Assembly: GCA_934148985.1 (NCBI GenBank)
Contig: CAKPDO010000002.1
Location: forward strand, 15,686-79,685
Source: an uncultured Clostridia bacterium
Lineage (GTDB): Bacteria; Bacillota; Clostridia; TANB77; CAG-508
DNA: 64,000 nt
Direction: 5' to 3'
Shown one piece after another: positions 61,962-64,000 of the stretch. Within the stretch, counting starts at the first letter, position 1. Each line of letters starts with the position of its first letter. The notes beneath the pieces are model-generated. The model did not search any database, was not told the DNA's origin, and saw only the letters and a list, made by a program, of their open reading frames with translations. The translations under genes and the position numbers were made by a program.

Positions 61962-63725
61962 TTATTTTATATCTATTATTTCTTTTATATCAGCTATTAT
62001 TTGTTCTACTGTAATTCCATTTTCTTTTAATAATTCATCTACAATATATCTATCTGGAAAACTTTTTCTAATTCCATAGTTTTTAACTTTCATATTTGTT
62101 GTACCATAGAAACTTGCAATTTTTTCTCCAAATCCACCTTCTAAAATACCATCTTCTAATGTAATCACTAATTCATGTTCTTTTTTCAATTCTTCTAATA
62201 ATTTATTATCTAAGCCTGTAATATATCTTGGATTTATTAATGTTGGTTCAAACTTTAATTTTTCTTTTATTTTATTTGTAATTTGTTCCCCTAATTGATA
62301 AAAATCTCCTAATGCAATAACTGCTACTTTATTTCCTTGTCTTTCTATTTTGTATTTGTTTAAATTACTATAATCTTTTTGTACTTCTCTATTATCTGAA
62401 ATAACTCCATTACATGGAATACGAATTGCTACTGGATATTTATCTTGTTCGATACTCCAATCTAACATTGCAAAATATTCTTCTTTAGATGTTGGTGCTA
62501 AATATACTAAATTTGGAATATTACTCATCATTGCTATATCATATAAACCTAAATGCGTTACATCATTCATTCCATATACAGATGCTGTATTTACCAAAAT
62601 AGTCGCTGGATTATTATTGACACATAAATCCTGTGATAGCTGATCGTAAGTTCTTTGCATAAAACTTGAATGTGTTGCAAACACTGGCTTTCCACCATTT
62701 TTTGCAATTCCTGACGCCATTGCTATTGCATGCTCTTCTGCAATTCCTACATCTACAAATTGTTTTCCTGCTCGTTCTCTCTTATCTTTTGTAAATCCAA
62801 TATTGGTTGGTACACCTGCAACTAATGCTACTACTTTTGAATCTTTTTTCATCTTATATAATAAATAATCTGCCGTTAAATCTCCATAATTTTCTCCTTC
62901 AAAAGTTACTTTTGGTTTTCCTGTTTCTATATCAAAGGGCATACACCAATGCCAATTTTCTTTATTTTCTTCTGCTATTTTATAACCTTTTCCTTTTTGG
63001 GTATTGATATGAACTACTATTGGATGATTAATATCTTTTATATCATAAAATGTATGAATTAATGTTTCTAAATTATTTCCATCTTCAACATAGATATAGT
63101 CTAAATTCATAGCTTTAAATAGGTTACAAGCACAAGTTCCTTTACTTTCTCTTAATTCTTTTAAATTTTTATATAGTCCTCCATGATTTTCTGCAATTGA
63201 CATATCATTATCATTTACAATAATGATAAAATTACTTTGTAATTCACTTGCAAAATCTAATCCTTCTAATGCCTCTCCACCACTTAAAGAACCATCTCCA
63301 ATAACAGCTATTATATTTTCTTTATCGCCTTTTAAATCTCTTGCTTTTACCAATCCTGAAGCTAAACTGATAGAAGTAGATGTATGTCCGACATTAAAGA
63401 AGTCATGTTCACTTTCTTCTGGATTTGTATAGCCTGAAACATCTTCAAAGTGTTCTTCATAAAGGTAGGCATCTTTTCTTCCTGTAAGCATTTTGTGTGG
63501 GTAACTTTGATGTGATACATCATATACAATTTTGTCCACTGGAGAATTAAATACATAATGGAGTGCTATAATAGTTTCTACCATACCAAAATTTGGTCCA
63601 AAATGACCTCCATGTTTACTTAACCTATTCATTAAAGCATCTCTAATTTCTGATGCTAAAACCTTTAGCTCATCATTACTTAATTTATTAATATCTTTGG
63701 GTTCATTTATTTTTTCTAAATACAT
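61962..63725 (-). CDS. 1-deoxy-D-xylulose-5-phosphate synthase-like enzyme
   Basis: 587 residues, somewhat shorter than standard DXS. TPP motif GDGSLSGGEALEGLDFASELQSNFIIIVNDNDMS, N-terminal VYDVSHQSYPHKMLTGRKDAY, Pyr-domain VDVGIAEEHAIAMASGIAKNG and a C-terminal transketolase domain. DXS condenses pyruvate and glyceraldehyde-3-phosphate for isoprenoids. The sequence is divergent (GGHFGPNFGMVETIIALHY) and the gene is under a MerR promoter, so it may be a second, specialised copy. GGGGG SD before ATG 63725. Confidence 0.85.
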   Translation of the reverse strand: MYLEKINEPKDINKLSNDELKVLASEIRDALMNRLSKHGGHFGPNFGMVETIIALHYVFNSPVDKIVYDVSHQSYPHKMLTGRKDAYLYEEHFEDVSGYTNPEESEHDFFNVGHTSTSISLASGLVKARDLKGDKENIIAVIGDGSLSGGEALEGLDFASELQSNFIIIVNDNDMSIAENHGGLYKNLKELRESKGTCACNLFKAMNLDYIYVEDGNNLETLIHTFYDIKDINHPIVVHINTQKGKGYKIAEENKENWHWCMPFDIETGKPKVTFEGENYGDLTADYLLYKMKKDSKVVALVAGVPTNIGFTKDKRERAGKQFVDVGIAEEHAIAMASGIAKNGGKPVFATHSSFMQRTYDQLSQDLCVNNNPATILVNTASVYGMNDVTHLGLYDIAMMSNIPNLVYLAPTSKEEYFAMLDWSIEQDKYPVAIRIPCNGVISDNREVQKDYSNLNKYKIERQGNKVAVIALGDFYQLGEQITNKIKEKLKFEPTLINPRYITGLDNKLLEELKKEHELVITLEDGILEGGFGEKIASFYGTTNMKVKNYGIRKSFPDRYIVDELLKENGITVEQIIADIKEIIDIK

Positions 63726-63755
63726 TATTTTACCCCCTTAATTTTTTATATTATA

Positions 63756-63786
63756 TACATATCACTTAGAGTTAACTCTAAGTCAA
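63756..63786 (-). promoter_or_regulatory. MerR-type promoter with a 20-bp palindromic operator
   Basis: Minus strand -35 TTGACT (63786-63781), a long 19-base spacer and -10 TATGTA (63761-63756). The spacer contains the perfect palindrome ACTTAGAGTTAACTCTAAGT (63764-63783). Long spacers with a central dyad are the mark of MerR-activated promoters. The cognate regulator is the gene at 61563. Confidence 0.88.
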
Positions 63787-63949
63787 TACTTTTTATCAAA
63801 ATTCTAAAAAAAAATAGAAATAGTTTGATTATACCATTTTTAATTTATGTTTTTTTGTTCTTAATTTGCATGACAAATTACTATTTTTCTAATTTTATTT
63901 TTTTCCATTCTTCTTTTATTTTGCTTATTACTGATATAATTAAAATTGC

Positions 63950-64000
63950 TTAAATATTCCCTAAAAATTCAAATATTTTATTATAATATGTTTCTGGCTC
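63950..64000 (-). CDS. C-terminal end of an unidentified gene entering from the right
   Basis: On the minus strand the last codons read EPETYYNKIFEFLGNI then TAA (63952-63950). Only 16 codons are visible, so no family can be given; the ending would suit many soluble enzymes. Between 63787 and 63949 I see only AT-rich intergenic sequence. Confidence 0.35.
   Translation of the reverse strand, partial: EPETYYNKIFEFLGNI

Overview
The window is very AT-rich and gene-dense. Nearly every gene lies on the minus strand with a strong Shine-Dalgarno site (GGAGG or AAAGGA types). The gene families (LL-diaminopimelate aminotransferase, DapF, an ECF sigma/anti-sigma pair, VanW, VanZ, AddA, WG-repeat protein, DUF3781, DUF6020) point to a low-GC Firmicute, most likely an anaerobic Clostridia lineage of the gut type. 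No rRNA, tRNA or CRISPR array was seen.

Layout. 1-1311: partial anti-sigma factor and its ECF sigma factor, with a tandemly duplicated ECF-type promoter. 1353-17248: cell-envelope polysaccharide locus (prs, several GT2 enzymes, large GT fusions, Wzm/Wzt exporter, DUF6020 and GtrII-like membrane proteins, VanZ, galE). 17454-29282: housekeeping (RluA/RluD-type pseudouridine synthase, rRNA-type methyltransferase, tgt, ruvA, dapL, dapF, fmt, def, priA), with intergenic hairpin repeats sharing the core GGACCGGTTCTTTTTG. 29333-29484: a GC-rich structured RNA on the minus strand. 29545-35214: a surface operon with VanW, a DltA-like ligase, a DltC-like carrier protein, an O-antigen-ligase-like protein, a Ser/Thr-rich repeat protein and TraX. 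35399-43755: FtsW-like/PadR pair, decayed ABC/kinase remnants, DgkA, Tag, an AAA ATPase and a Y-family polymerase. 43805-54040: a compact seven-gene operon that looks like a lipid or prenyl-lipid pathway (BtaA-like, dolichol-kinase-like, GNAT, two AMP-ligases one of them fused to a carrier domain, UbiA, PEP-synthase-like). 54183-54897: a foreign-looking two-gene plus-strand cassette. 54900-58853: addA and a small ORF. 59000-61600: a decay zone with recombinase, XRE, CMD/cupin and flavodoxin remnants. 61563-63786: MerR regulator and DXS-like gene behind a palindromic MerR operator.

The most striking observation is about codons. Three otherwise intact minus-strand genes (GT2 at 2307-3273, GtrII-like at 5160-6666, RluD-like at 17770-18436) are each interrupted by a single extra C directly before a GGA glycine codon, giving CGG-A in the zero frame. 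In a by-eye scan of all other recognised minus-strand genes I found no in-frame CGG codon. The only other in-frame CGG I found is in the foreign-looking plus-strand gene at 54256. This fits an unassigned or poorly decoded CGG codon at which ribosomes shift +1 (C|GGA), or quadruplet decoding of CGGA as glycine. Assembly artefact remains an alternative.
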